The notes: a model not told the origin generated them from the letters alone. A DNA stretch of 64,000 nt from Acidobacterium sp. S8 (GCF_009765985.1 NZ_LMUM01000023.1:25178-89177), one strand, 5' to 3'. Shown: positions 1 to 9,064, counted from the first letter of the stretch. Program-made: numbers and translations.

Positions 1-1413
1 ATTTTTCTGGAATTCAGCAATGTCGCTGCTTCCCGCCTGCCATCCGGCGGCAGCACCGAAAAGAATGCCATACCAGTCCTCGGCAAACAACCCTTCGCCA
101 TCGTCATTCCAGATAGTATTCAGCATGCCGGTGCTTCCCGCTGCTTGCCCGGCGGCAACAAAGCCCTGAATATTCTTAAGCGCAATATCGTTGTTTGGAT
201 AAACGAGGCTCCAGTTGTTCACACCCGGCGCAACCCATGTCTCCATGCCGGCTTTCGTATAGGGATCGAGCCACTTACTGAAGTTGGCCTCTGGCTCATA
301 GTGCCAGGCGACTGCAATCATGTCCTTCGGCAATCCGGTCACGAGTTGTGGATCGTTCATAGCCACATCACCCCAGAACAATAATCTCCGATGCAGCGGC
401 GCCAGCTCAGTGTGGATCGCCTTCAAAAAATCCATATACACAGCACCAAGCCCACGCTGCTTCACCTCTTCCGCCGTCTTTCCCCTGCCTAATTCAAACG
501 TCTCGTCTGCTCCGATATGCAGAAACGGCCCTGGAAATACTGAAGCCAATTCAGTAAACCATTGCTGAATCAGCTGCAAAGAACCAGTCTCGCCCGGAGC
601 CAGCACCGCCCCACTCGGTACCTCGGCAAGATGTGCATATTGCTGCCAGGTCAATACGTGATGCAGGTGTCCAAAGGCTTCCTGCTCCGGCACGATGGTG
701 ACGTGGTACTGCTTCGCATATTCCACGAGTGCCTGCGCGTCTGCCTTCGAAATTGAACCTCCAGGAAGCGCAGGCAAAGGATTCGAGGCATACTGCATCG
801 TGTTCTCAAAATATGGCGAATACACGTTGAGCTTGTAAGCTGCAAACGTGCGAATCTGCTTCTTTTGGAATTCGAGCGTCGGTACCGGTCCACGCGACAG
901 ATCGTCATGCACGCCTCGATACCGCATCGCAGGCCAGTCGCGAATCACGCATCCCTCAAAAACAGCCTTATCGCCAGATCCGCTGATCAATTGCTTCGCC
1001 GTCTGCGCACCATAAAAAATGCCGGTCGCCGAGTGCGCAATGACGTATACAGAATCTTTCGCCGTGAGAAGAATGTACCCTTCATCCTGCATCGCCGCAT
1101 CGAGAGATTGTTTCTCCGCCGCCATCAGACGTTTGGCAGTCGCGGATTCATCCCGCATGAAGCGTATGCGCACGCCCTTGGACACGCGAGGAATCTTCCG
1201 CTCTTTCAGAAATCCCGCCAGATCGTCTACGGCAAAGGAATCGTCTGCTTCTTTGGATTCGGAAGCAACGGAGACACCATGTCCAAGCGAAAGATGATTA
1301 CGGGATTGGAACTCGCGTGGTTCGGGAATGAGTGCTGGCCGCGTCGTCTGAGCAACCGCAGGCAGCGATACGCTCAACAAGAGGGTAAAAGTACAAAGCA
1401 GGGTCCTGATCAA
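1..1413 (-). CDS. Glycoside hydrolase family 20 beta-N-acetylhexosaminidase-like protein (C-terminus cut by window edge)
   Basis: Predicted secreted exo-enzyme that removes terminal N-acetylhexosamine (GlcNAc/GalNAc) from glycans. I read about 471 codons on the minus strand with no stop; the frame runs off position 1, so the C-terminus is missing. The sequence shows a GH20b-like N-terminal domain after a signal peptide, then the TIM barrel with the family's Asp-Glu catalytic pair in HIGADETFELG near residue 302, and a Trp-rich segment TIWNDDGEGLF near the edge. The only start giving a full signal peptide (MIRTLLCTFTLLLSVSLPAVAQ) is a TTG at 1413 with GGGGA upstream; an in-frame stop lies two codons before it. 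The C-terminal half matches GH20 catalytic domains well, but the exact substrate is not visible. A GH18 chitinase lies 29 kb away, so a role in chitin or GlcNAc scavenging is an inference. Confidence 0.88.
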   Translation of the reverse strand, partial: MIRTLLCTFTLLLSVSLPAVAQTTRPALIPEPREFQSRNHLSLGHGVSVASESKEADDSFAVDDLAGFLKERKIPRVSKGVRIRFMRDESATAKRLMAAEKQSLDAAMQDEGYILLTAKDSVYVIAHSATGIFYGAQTAKQLISGSGDKAVFEGCVIRDWPAMRYRGVHDDLSRGPVPTLEFQKKQIRTFAAYKLNVYSPYFENTMQYASNPLPALPGGSISKADAQALVEYAKQYHVTIVPEQEAFGHLHHVLTWQQYAHLAEVPSGAVLAPGETGSLQLIQQWFTELASVFPGPFLHIGADETFELGRGKTAEEVKQRGLGAVYMDFLKAIHTELAPLHRRLLFWGDVAMNDPQLVTGLPKDMIAVAWHYEPEANFSKWLDPYTKAGMETWVAPGVNNWSLVYPNNDIALKNIQGFVAAGQAAGSTGMLNTIWNDDGEGLFAEDWYGILFGAAAGWQAGSSDIAEFQKN

Positions 1414-1525
1414 GTGTCACATTCCCCGGGCAATGAAGTTTTGGCCTTCACATGGAAGGCCAAATCAAAAGCATATTGTTTCAGCGAACTACATCGACCG
1501 TGTCAGCAACGCCGAGCTCTGCACT

Positions 1526-3049
1526 TTACGGTGCGCCAGACCCAGCCGACCGGCTTTGCGTATTGTTATTTGCAGGAGCCGAAGTCGAGCTGCTTCCCGC
1601 ATACTGCGTCGTAGTATGCAGATCCACGCCATTGCCCTGCAGGAGAATCGACGAGGAAACAATATTTGTATCCGTGCGGATGACCGTCAGATAAGGGCTG
1701 TCATTCGCAACGGTATAGACCTTACCAACCGGAGCATTGTAGGTGGAGGCAATAGAACGCGGATGTCCATTGACCGTCAACACCGACTGCACCGTGAAGC
1801 TCGAAAGATTGACCATCGTTACCGTGCCGTCACCTTCATCGGCAACAAAAGCGCGGCTGCCGTCCTGCAGTATCGTAACCGCCGCCGGATGGCTTCCAGT
1901 CGCAAGCTTTACTGTCGCAAGTACTTGTCCGAAGGTCGAAGTATCTGAATAACCATCTACCGGACCATTGATAGGAACGCTGATAACGCTGATCGAATCG
2001 TCATCGTAATTCGCCGTCACCAATAGGGACGAGGGAGCGTAGTAGTCGGCGTAGACCGGTCCTTTACCAATATTGATCGTCGCGTTCTTCATATACTGGC
2101 TTGCCGAATCCGTATCGAGCTGGTTTTTATTGCTGTCAATCACGGTAATGGTTCCGCTACCGCGATTGAGAATAAACGCGCGCCGTCCATCCGGAGTCAT
2201 CAACCCATAAACGGGGCAAATGCCGACCGGAAGCTGGCTTGAGAGCGTGTTCGAGGTGACATCAATCCCGTCAGCCTCTCCATTTGTCGTCACTGATGAG
2301 GGTGTATCGCACTGTCCCCACGTCACTCCACTGCCGTTCGAGCTGTTGCCCTGGCTGATGCCATAAACCCGCTGCCCGCCCGCCGTGCCAATCACGTTTA
2401 CCAGCGAAGGAGCTACTGGAATTTCCTGCTTCAGCGAAGCGACTCCGGATGTGTTATTCGTCAGCACGCCCACGGCTGCCTTGTTCCCCAGATCCACCGC
2501 CACAGGCTCAGCCACATATTCGCCGCCCGTCGTCACCAGCAAATTCGTCAACAATGTGTTGATGGCTCCGCCGGTGCTGGGATCCACAATGCTGGGCAGT
2601 GTAGTCGTCAGTACATTTTTTGACTGAAGCGTATTGCTCAGCGGAACTGTGCTAACCGTCCCATCGCAGTTCGTGCTGTAAGCTGTTGATCCTGAGGAAT
2701 CCAGCGCGAATGTGAGCGGCCCCGTGCCAAGGGTGGCCTGTGCCATCACGCTATCGCCAGAAAAGTCGATCAGCGTCACAACACCCGGCGACGTAGCCAC
2801 ACCAGAGGAAACAAGAGTATTTGGGCAAGGAGTCGAAGCCCCAGGCTGGGGTACAGTCAAAGTCGGCTGTGAAAACGCAACTACATAACCCGAAGGCTGC
2901 GCTGCCGGACCAGTTGGCGTGACTGGCGTGACCACGGGGCGGTATTGATTGCCACATCCAGCTGACACACCTGCCAGGGCCACCAGGGCCCCGCAAACAA
3001 ACCATGGGCGCTTAGGCCCGGTGACACTTCGCACTCTCAGATACCTCAT
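1526..3049 (-). CDS. YncE/YVTN-type beta-propeller lipoprotein
   Basis: Exported lipoprotein of 507 residues. A hydrophobic N-terminal segment ends in the lipobox GVSAGC (Cys32), followed by a Pro/Thr-rich linker. The rest is a run of roughly 45-residue blades of the YVTN propeller type, for example VYGISQG, RRAFILNRGSGTITVIDS and SRAFVADEGDGTVTMVNL. Such propellers are scaffolds for protein or ligand binding; no catalytic residues are recognisable. The C-terminus is low complexity (Ser/Thr/Asn-rich). It lies 112 bp upstream of the GH20 gene on the same strand, but no operon link can be shown. Secretion and fold are well supported; the partner is unknown. Confidence 0.8.
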   Translation of the reverse strand: MRYLRVRSVTGPKRPWFVCGALVALAGVSAGCGNQYRPVVTPVTPTGPAAQPSGYVVAFSQPTLTVPQPGASTPCPNTLVSSGVATSPGVVTLIDFSGDSVMAQATLGTGPLTFALDSSGSTAYSTNCDGTVSTVPLSNTLQSKNVLTTTLPSIVDPSTGGAINTLLTNLLVTTGGEYVAEPVAVDLGNKAAVGVLTNNTSGVASLKQEIPVAPSLVNVIGTAGGQRVYGISQGNSSNGSGVTWGQCDTPSSVTTNGEADGIDVTSNTLSSQLPVGICPVYGLMTPDGRRAFILNRGSGTITVIDSNKNQLDTDSASQYMKNATINIGKGPVYADYYAPSSLLVTANYDDDSISVISVPINGPVDGYSDTSTFGQVLATVKLATGSHPAAVTILQDGSRAFVADEGDGTVTMVNLSSFTVQSVLTVNGHPRSIASTYNAPVGKVYTVANDSPYLTVIRTDTNIVSSSILLQGNGVDLHTTTQYAGSSSTSAPANNNTQSRSAGSGAP

Positions 3050-3223
3050 TCAGCAACAAATCCTGCAATTGGCAGTGACGCCGGGTATTTCGACCATTCC
3101 AAATCGGAAAAGGTCATCTGGCAAACCGCGGCAAAGCCTGACACAATCGAAGACGACCGCCTCGAAACTAGATTGTAAATCACTCACGCATTTCGATTTG
3201 CCATACACCCTGGGAAAATTACT

Positions 3224-4084
3224 ATGTACCCGAAAAACAGGCAATCATCTCCGCTGCAGTGGCAATCGCAACTACTGCTCCTGATTGTAGTTCCTGCCTG
3301 CTGCATCTGGATATTCCTGCAAGCCAGTCGCGCCTGGACCTTCCACAGCCCGGTCTTCATCCAGGCAGCGGGAATCAGTATCGCCTTTGGCCTCACCGTC
3401 TGGCTGCTGCGTGCTGCCACCGGCGCCGCCGCGATGACAGGCGCACTCATCGCCGCATGTCTCTATCTGCGCACCCCCGGCTGGCGAACCGCCCTTATTC
3501 CGCTCGGCCTGATGCTGATTCTGGCGCTTGCCGCCACCCGCGCAGGCCGCGCCCATAAAGAATCGTTAGGCATCGCCGAAGCAAAACGGGGCCGAGTACC
3601 CTCACAGGTGGTTGCCAATCTCGGGATCGCCGCTCTTACAACGCTTCCCCTGACCGCAAATCAGCTTTTTTCTCCGTCCGCCCATTCTGCTCTTTTGTCG
3701 ATCGCCGCACTTAGCGCTGCCTTGGCGGAAGCTGCCGCCGACACCGTTTCGTCCGAGTTGGGACAAGTCTTCGGCGGCATGCCTCGCCTGCTCACGACCC
3801 TGAAGCCAGTCCCCGTCGGAACCGACGGAGGAATCACATTCGCCGGAACGGTGGCCGGTTGTATCGCCGCCGCGCTGGTAACGGCCGTTGCCGCGCTCAC
3901 GCTCCCGTTGAGCGTCCGCACCGGTTGCGTGGTCTTCTCGTCTGCAATCTTCGGACTCTTCTTTGACAGTTGGCTGGGAGCCGTCTTCGAGCGCCGCGGC
4001 TGGCTCAACAATGATGCCGTTAATTTTCTTTCCACGCTCGCATCGGCATCCATCGCCGCAGCTCTGCTCGCTCGAAGCCACTAG
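3224..4084 (+). CDS. DUF92 (TIGR00297) family integral membrane protein
   Basis: Polytopic inner-membrane protein of 286 residues with about seven hydrophobic helices. It carries the DUF92 signature region EAAADTVSSELGQVFGG followed by VPVGTDGGITFAGT, and the terminal helix pattern LFDSWLGAVFERRGWLNND. Plant relatives (VTE6) act as phytyl-phosphate kinases, and bacterial members are presumed prenol or lipid phosphate kinases; that function is family inference only. The ATG at 3224 is the first in-frame ATG before the first helix. The gene is divergent from the propeller lipoprotein (174 bp between starts) and convergent with the CAP protein, whose stop lies 4 bp away. A link to menaquinone or isoprenoid metabolism (mqnD at 8.2 kb) is speculative. 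Confidence 0.85.
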   Translation: MYPKNRQSSPLQWQSQLLLLIVVPACCIWIFLQASRAWTFHSPVFIQAAGISIAFGLTVWLLRAATGAAAMTGALIAACLYLRTPGWRTALIPLGLMLILALAATRAGRAHKESLGIAEAKRGRVPSQVVANLGIAALTTLPLTANQLFSPSAHSALLSIAALSAALAEAAADTVSSELGQVFGGMPRLLTTLKPVPVGTDGGITFAGTVAGCIAAALVTAVAALTLPLSVRTGCVVFSSAIFGLFFDSWLGAVFERRGWLNNDAVNFLSTLASASIAAALLARSH

Positions 4085-4088
4085 CCGA

Positions 4089-4850
4089 TCAGTACAGGAG
4101 CACGGCAATGTTGTAAGTAGTAAATCCCTGGTTCCCACCCTGCTGCCCGCTGCACGCACCAACCGACGCCGTCTTGTATTTGCCGGAGCTGATCCTTTGC
4201 TCAAGCGGATCGGGCAATCGTGAGAGATCAGAGCTTTCCCACCGCATCACAAACAGTGCATGAGAGCCGCTGACATCGCCGCTATCCACCGCGCAGTCCT
4301 TACGTGCCGCGCCAGGCGGACGCGACGGGTCAATATTGTGTTGACGCAGCAAGGCCGCAACTTTCTGCTCCACTTGCTCCGGACCCATAGAGTCAACCGC
4401 ACTGTCGAATACCACGGCGGCATACCAGTAACCGGCATGCTCCACCACGCCAATTCCAACATTCGTGAGCTTGGGATCAAGAATATTGGCGCGATGCGGC
4501 GACGACTTCATCCATTCCTGCTGCACACCCTCGGCGCCATTGCCCATGGCCACGTTTTCAGCGATCTCGCGAAAATGCGCACCCGCCTGCCCTGCGCGTG
4601 CCTGCAAATCAGGCTCGCCCGGAAGCTGATGCGACAGCGCCTTCTGGTCAAACATCTTCTGCGCATGGCCCTGAGCCGCGGCAGCCAGCGAGGCATCCCA
4701 ATGCAGCGGCTGCAAACCCTGATCCATGCGTGCCTGGTTCGTCAGCGTAAGTAGCTTCTGCTGCTGATCATTTGGCAACTGCTGGGCCACGCCAACGGAA
4801 GCGCCCAGCAAAAAGAAAGCGGCAATTACTCGTATCAGACGCATATTCAC
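4089..4850 (-). CDS. Secreted CAP-domain (SCP/PR-1-like) protein
   Basis: Extracellular protein of 253 residues. The N-terminal signal peptide (about residues 1-22) ends near SVGVAQQ. The CAP domain (about 30-155) contains the helix motif LTLTNQARMDQGLQPL, the typical His region QKALSHQ, REIAENVAMG, and SSPHRANILDPKLTNVGIGV, the most diagnostic CAP stretch. Bacterial CAP proteins have no agreed enzymatic role; adhesion, lipid binding or protease functions are proposed for relatives. The C-terminal 90 residues are not recognised and contain two Cys that could form a disulfide. The gene is the last of three minus-strand genes (phosphohexomutase, FtsB-like, CAP); the 117-bp gap after the FtsB-like gene leaves co-transcription open. 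Confidence 0.88.
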   Translation of the reverse strand: MNMRLIRVIAAFFLLGASVGVAQQLPNDQQQKLLTLTNQARMDQGLQPLHWDASLAAAAQGHAQKMFDQKALSHQLPGEPDLQARAGQAGAHFREIAENVAMGNGAEGVQQEWMKSSPHRANILDPKLTNVGIGVVEHAGYWYAAVVFDSAVDSMGPEQVEQKVAALLRQHNIDPSRPPGAARKDCAVDSGDVSGSHALFVMRWESSDLSRLPDPLEQRISSGKYKTASVGACSGQQGGNQGFTTYNIAVLLY

Positions 4851-4967
4851 TGGATTGAGATGCGGGATCCGGCACTTCCGCGCTCACGGTTACGAGCTAA
4901 AAATGCCGACACTCTGAGTCACAGGTGAAGAATCCCCAATACTCCCCACCGGCAATCCATCCTTATG

Positions 4968-5342
4968 TCATTTCGTTGTGGAAGGCTTTGCAGCAGCGGG
5001 ATCCGCAGGCTTATCGTTCAGCGTGTAAATCACTTCCCCCGGACGGGTATAGTGCAGCCGCTCGCGAGCTTCGTGCTCAATCGCATCGGGGTCATTCTGC
5101 AGGTGATCGACGTGGTCCTTCATGCGTCCGTTTTCATCCTGCAGCTGAAGAATCTGCTTCTGCAGCTCTTTATCTTCCACCCGTTTCGCCTGGTATGCGG
5201 TAACGCCGTTCTGACCGAAGATTACGTGGTAGCCGAGAAACACCGCCAGCACCACAGCCGCTGCCGTAGCAAGTCGCCTGCGCATGTGGTACGCCACGCC
5301 GACTGCCCGGATCAGATTCGGATTTTGAACGACCTGTTTCAT
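4968..5342 (-). CDS. FtsB/DivIC-family septum formation initiator
   Basis: Small bitopic cell-division protein of 124 residues. It has a short cytoplasmic N-terminus with basic residues (MRRRL), one transmembrane helix (about 24-42), a periplasmic coiled coil (about 50-84) and the conserved tail DPDAIEHEARERLHYTRPGE typical of FtsB/DivIC. These proteins bridge FtsL and FtsQ and help activate septal peptidoglycan synthesis. The C-terminus is Pro/Ala/Lys-rich. It follows the phosphohexomutase gene by 88 bp on the same strand. Choosing between FtsB and DivIC needs phylogeny, so no symbol is assigned. Confidence 0.85.
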   Translation of the reverse strand: MKQVVQNPNLIRAVGVAYHMRRRLATAAAVVLAVFLGYHVIFGQNGVTAYQAKRVEDKELQKQILQLQDENGRMKDHVDHLQNDPDAIEHEARERLHYTRPGEVIYTLNDKPADPAAAKPSTTK

Positions 5343-5430
5343 CCTGATACAAGGGGCCTCGGCCCCTTCCCTTCCACTACGTCATGTGCGGGCCGAAACC
5401 CGCACTATGCTTACTTATCGGACGCTGAAT

Positions 5431-6834
5431 CTATTCCAGCACCCAGTCTTTTGCCGCCTGGCTCAGAGGTTCGCTGTCGCTTTCTTTCCGGGCTTCCGAA
5501 TAGACGCGTACCACCGGTTCCGTTCCCGAAAGCCGATAGCAGACCCACGAGCCGTCCTCGAGAATCAGCTTCAATCCATCGGTGCGGACAACTTGCGTGA
5601 CTTTGCGGCCGCCCAGCGTCTTCGGATCTTCCTTTACCTTCTCAGTAAATTTTTCTTTCACTTCCGGAGTCAAGCGGAAGTTCTCTCTTAATGGATAAAA
5701 GGAACCAACCTTGGCAAATAATTCCTTTAATTGTTGCCCAACACTCTTGCCGCGAACGGCAACCATCTCGGTGACGAGCAGTCCAGCGATAATGCCGTCC
5801 TTCTCTGGAACATGGCCGCGAATGGTTAATCCCGCGCTCTCTTCCCCGCCAATGGCAATCTTGTCCTCGTCAATCAGGGCGCCAATGTACTTGAACCCGA
5901 CAGGCGTTTCATAGAGCTGAACCTTGTGCAGATCGGCGAGCGCATTCACCAGGTTGGTCGTCGCTACCGATTTGGCGACACCGTTCTTCCAGCCGCGCGT
6001 TTCAACCAGGTAATCGAAAAGAAGCGCAATGATGTAGTTCGGCTGGATGAAGGTGCCGTCCGCATCGACAACTCCAAAGCGGTCGGCGTCGCCGTCGGTA
6101 GCAATTCCAATGGCAGCACCGGTTTCCTTCATCTTGGCCTTGCAATCGCCTAAAAGATGATCATCCGGCTCCGGTGCATGGCCGCCAAACAGAACATCGC
6201 GGTAGTCGTGCACCGTGGCCACTTCGATGCCGTTATCCGCAAGCAGCTGCGAGGCGTAGCCTCGTCCCGCTCCCCAGAAAGGATCGCAAACCACCTTGAT
6301 ATTCGCCTTCTTGATCGCTTTGATGTCCATCAGTTCCGCAAGATGCTTCAGATAATCAGCCTTTACATCCACTTCTTCAAATTTCGCCTTCGGCTCAGGC
6401 GGTGCCGGAACCGCCTCTTCGCCAAGCGCGGCGATGGCCGCCTCCACCTTGCTCGTCGTTTCCGGCAGGGCTGGCGCACCGTCTGGCGTCGAGAATTTGA
6501 TCCCGTTATATTCCGGCGGATTGTGCGAGGCGGTGAAGTTGATGGCACCGCCAGTCTTGAGCTGCCGCACGGCATAGGCAATCGCAGGCGTCGGGGCCGC
6601 TTCAGAAATAACGATCGGGGTCACTCCATTGGCGGCTAGAATCTTTGCCGCATCGGCAACGAACGTTTCCCCCAGAAAACGCGGGTCGCGCCCCACCAGT
6701 ACATTCTTCACTCCCGGCTGGGCGGCAACATACTTGGCGATGCCGGTAACGGCGCGGCGAATGTTGGCGATAGTAAACTCGTCGGCGACGATGGCGCGCC
6801 AGCCGGACGTTCCAAACTTGATCTGCGTGGCCAT
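5431..6834 (-). CDS. Phosphoglucomutase/phosphomannomutase family protein
   Basis: Alpha-D-phosphohexomutase of 467 residues, the usual family length; it interconverts hexose-1- and hexose-6-phosphates in the cytoplasm. Catalytic phosphoserine loop TASHNPPEYNG (Ser103), metal-binding loop DGDADR (247-252), sugar-binding GGEESAG, and a C-terminal phosphate-binding domain with RLSGTEPVVRVY are all intact. Motif pattern fits phosphoglucomutase/phosphomannomutase rather than typical GlmM (which usually has GIRISASHNP), but the sugar preference cannot be decided here. The start ATG at 6834 gives the expected MATQIKFGTSGWR. Divergent from cutA, with about 100 bp between start codons. Confidence 0.9.
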   Translation of the reverse strand: MATQIKFGTSGWRAIVADEFTIANIRRAVTGIAKYVAAQPGVKNVLVGRDPRFLGETFVADAAKILAANGVTPIVISEAAPTPAIAYAVRQLKTGGAINFTASHNPPEYNGIKFSTPDGAPALPETTSKVEAAIAALGEEAVPAPPEPKAKFEEVDVKADYLKHLAELMDIKAIKKANIKVVCDPFWGAGRGYASQLLADNGIEVATVHDYRDVLFGGHAPEPDDHLLGDCKAKMKETGAAIGIATDGDADRFGVVDADGTFIQPNYIIALLFDYLVETRGWKNGVAKSVATTNLVNALADLHKVQLYETPVGFKYIGALIDEDKIAIGGEESAGLTIRGHVPEKDGIIAGLLVTEMVAVRGKSVGQQLKELFAKVGSFYPLRENFRLTPEVKEKFTEKVKEDPKTLGGRKVTQVVRTDGLKLILEDGSWVCYRLSGTEPVVRVYSEARKESDSEPLSQAAKDWVLE

Positions 6835-6938
6835 GATTCTTTCCTCAAGTGGTTGTGAAAATAAGGGATGACTGTTTTAGGATGCAGGAAGCGAACAGGA
6901 TACTGCTGCCTTGTCATCTTAAATCGCCGGATGGATTC

Positions 6939-7256
6939 ATGGAGCCTTATCGAGTTGTTTTGACCACCGTTTCTTCACTGGAAGAAGCGCGGCGCATGGC
7001 ATCTTCCCTCGTCGAACAGCGGCTCGCGGCATGTGTCAACATTCTGAATGAAATTCAATCTGTCTATCGATGGCAGGGCGCAGTCGAAGAATCCTCAGAA
7101 GTGCTGCTCCTGATGAAAACCCGTGTGGAAAAGCTCGAGGCCCTGGAAGCCGCCGTGCGTAGCCTGCATTCTTATGAAGTACCGGAGTTTCTGGTTCTCC
7201 CCGCAAATGGAGGCAGTTCAGCGTACCTGAAGTGGATCGATGAATCTGTCGAATAG
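6939..7256 (+). CDS. cutA: Divalent-cation tolerance protein CutA
   Basis: Cytoplasmic trimeric PII-like protein of 105 residues from the chosen ATG at 6939; an in-frame upstream start (6849) would add 30 residues that resemble no CutA. The conserved core is all present: VVLTTVSSLEEARRMA, QRLAACVNI, SVYRWQG, ESSEVLLLMKT, and SYEVPEFLVLP. CutA is linked to copper tolerance in Escherichia coli, but its general role is unsettled. It heads a plus-strand run with a small membrane protein, bioY and mqnD. Confidence 0.9.
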   Translation: MEPYRVVLTTVSSLEEARRMASSLVEQRLAACVNILNEIQSVYRWQGAVEESSEVLLLMKTRVEKLEALEAAVRSLHSYEVPEFLVLPANGGSSAYLKWIDESVE

Positions 7257-7290
7257 CACACCCGACTTTTTGTTATTCTCAATTTGACCC

Positions 7291-7455
7291 ATGCGTGTGC
7301 TCTATGTCGTTTTCGTCCTGAGCATTTTTGCGCTCATCTGGACAGCGGTTGCTGTTGCCCGCCACGTACGTCGTCATGAAGCGCATGGCGAACCGCACAC
7401 GGAAGCAGAAACATTGGAAGAACCGGCAACCGTTTCTAAGTCCGACTCTGAATAA
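7291..7455 (+). CDS. Small single-pass membrane protein, 54 residues, unknown function
   Basis: Short frame from ATG 7291 to TAA 7453-7455. It codes for an N-terminal hydrophobic helix (VLYVVFVLSIFALIWTAVAV) followed by a basic patch (RHVRRHE) and an acidic, Thr/Glu-rich tail. The hydrophobic helix then positive charges predict an N-out, C-in topology. It sits 34 bp after cutA and 18 bp before bioY, so it is probably co-transcribed. I do not recognise a family; size and position between two conserved genes are the main support. Confidence 0.6.
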   Translation: MRVLYVVFVLSIFALIWTAVAVARHVRRHEAHGEPHTEAETLEEPATVSKSDSE

Positions 7456-7473
7456 CCGGGAGAACTTCGATCT

Positions 7474-8073
7474 ATGGCTCTGATCTCAGCATCGTCTAAC
7501 GCCGCCGGCAATACACGCGGTTACGCAGCAGCCCGCTGGACCGCAACCGTGGTCGCCGGCAGTGTACTTGTCGCCATCTGCGCACATATTTCCGTGCCGC
7601 TCTTCTTCACCCCCGTTCCCATGACCCTGCAGCCGTTTGCCGTATTGCTCCTCGGCCTGCTCATGAGCCCATCCGCCGCTTTTGCCGCACTGGCTCTCTA
7701 TCTAGTTGAAGGCGCATCCGGTCTGCCCGTCTTTACACCACAGGGTCCGGGCGGAATTCTCCAGTTGATGGGACCAACCGGCGGATATCTGATGTCTTAC
7801 CCCTTCGTCGCCGCGCTTGTCAGCGTTATGTATCAGCGCCTGCGCATCGGTTCATTCGTTAAGGGATTGGTCGCAGCCGGAGTCGGCGACCTCATGATTC
7901 TCGCCTGCGGTACAGACTGGTTGGCAATCGTCACGCATCAGCATATTTCCAATTTGCTTTCTCTCTCAGTAGTCCCCTTTCTTCCCGGAGACGCGCTCAA
8001 GGTTTGCGCTGCCGCGGCCATTGCCGCCGGCTGGCTGCGTGTGCGTAGAATGGAAGAAACGGTTAACCGCTGA
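7474..8073 (+). CDS. bioY: BioY-family biotin transporter (ECF S component)
   Basis: Six-helix membrane protein of 199 residues that binds biotin as the substrate-specific S component of an energy-coupling-factor transporter. Diagnostic stretches are VPLFFTPVPMTLQPFAVLL, ALYLVEGASGLPVF, and GPTGGYLMSYPF, and the length is typical for BioY. No bioM/bioN (energy-coupling) genes are adjacent, so it may work alone, as reported for some BioY proteins, or share a module encoded elsewhere. No biotin-operator palindrome was visible in the 18-bp gap upstream. RBS-like GGGAGAA precedes the ATG. Confidence 0.92.
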   Translation: MALISASSNAAGNTRGYAAARWTATVVAGSVLVAICAHISVPLFFTPVPMTLQPFAVLLLGLLMSPSAAFAALALYLVEGASGLPVFTPQGPGGILQLMGPTGGYLMSYPFVAALVSVMYQRLRIGSFVKGLVAAGVGDLMILACGTDWLAIVTHQHISNLLSLSVVPFLPGDALKVCAAAAIAAGWLRVRRMEETVNR

Positions 8074-8149
8074 TTTCCTCCCACCCCCATTGCGTGAGCG
8101 CCGCGAAGAGTTCGCGCTCCTATAGAAGTAGAAAGGAATCAAACCCGCA

Positions 8150-9046
8150 GTGACTGCATCCGCTTCTTCTCCGAAAACCGAATCTGCTGAACCGCATTCA
8201 AACTCTGCGCAGACACGCGAAATTGCGATTGCACATAGTCCCGACTCGGACGACGCCTTTATGTTTTACGGGCTGGCGACAAACAAGATTCGCGTCAACG
8301 GCTACAAATTTACCCATGCGTTGTGCGACATCGAGACACTGAATCAGAGGGCAATGAACGAGGCCTTCTACGATGTAACGGCGATCTCATTCCACGCATA
8401 TCCCTATATTCAGGACAACTACGCCCTGATGGCCTGCGGCGGGTCGGTGGGCGAAGGCTACGGGCCTATGATCGTAGCCAGCCAGAAATTCACCCTCAGC
8501 GAAGTCAAGAAAATTAAAATCGCTGTTCCCGGTACCCTGACAACGGCATATCTTGCGCTGAAACTCTTCGCTCCGGAAATCGAAACCGCAGTAGTCCCCT
8601 TCGACAAGATCATTCCTGAAGTGCAGGCCGGAAATTTCCAGGCCGGGCTCATCATCCACGAAGGTCAGCTAACCTACGGACAGAGCGGGCTGCATAAGAT
8701 CATCGATCTCGGCCAGTGGTGGCGCGAAGAAACAAAGCTGCCGTTGCCATTGGGTGGCAACGCGATTCGCCGTTCTCTCGGAAACGATGTCATGCTCAAG
8801 GTCACGCAGGCTCTGCGCGACAGCATCCAGCACGGACTCGACCATCGCGAAGAAGCGCTGGACTATGCCATGCAGTTTGCCCGCGACCTCGATACAAACC
8901 TCGCAGACAAATTCGTCGGCATGTATGTCAATGAGCGCACGCTGAACTACGGTGAAGACGGCCGCGAAGCCATCCGCAAGCTGCTCACTCTCGGCTACGA
9001 ACGCGGCATCATTCCGCATCCCGTGAAAGTAGATTTCGTCGGATAG
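8150..9046 (+). CDS. mqnD: 1,4-dihydroxy-6-naphthoate synthase (futalosine menaquinone pathway)
   Basis: Protein of 298 residues with the MqnA/MqnD periplasmic-binding-like fold. MqnD converts cyclic de-hypoxanthine futalosine to 1,4-dihydroxy-6-naphthoate in menaquinone synthesis. Motifs: IAHSPDSDDAFMFYG near residue 27, DIETLNQRAMNE, DVTAISFHAYPYI, CGGSVGEGYGPMIV, and LIIHEGQLTYG; the SPDSDDAFM opening separates MqnD from MqnA. The start is a GTG at 8150 with AAAGGAA 11-17 bases upstream; residues 1-24 are Ser/Ala-rich and variable. It implies that this organism makes menaquinone by the futalosine route, which would feed the complex I encoded at 56-64 kb. A strong terminator follows. Confidence 0.9.
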   Translation: MTASASSPKTESAEPHSNSAQTREIAIAHSPDSDDAFMFYGLATNKIRVNGYKFTHALCDIETLNQRAMNEAFYDVTAISFHAYPYIQDNYALMACGGSVGEGYGPMIVASQKFTLSEVKKIKIAVPGTLTTAYLALKLFAPEIETAVVPFDKIIPEVQAGNFQAGLIIHEGQLTYGQSGLHKIIDLGQWWREETKLPLPLGGNAIRRSLGNDVMLKVTQALRDSIQHGLDHREEALDYAMQFARDLDTNLADKFVGMYVNERTLNYGEDGREAIRKLLTLGYERGIIPHPVKVDFVG

Positions 9047-9064
9047 CTCTGCAACAGTCCTGTG

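Noticed and set aside
865..1614. 249-codon plus-strand frame over the start of the GH20 gene
   Set aside because: The opposite strand encodes a clear GH20 protein; this frame has no similarity and crosses into the next gene.
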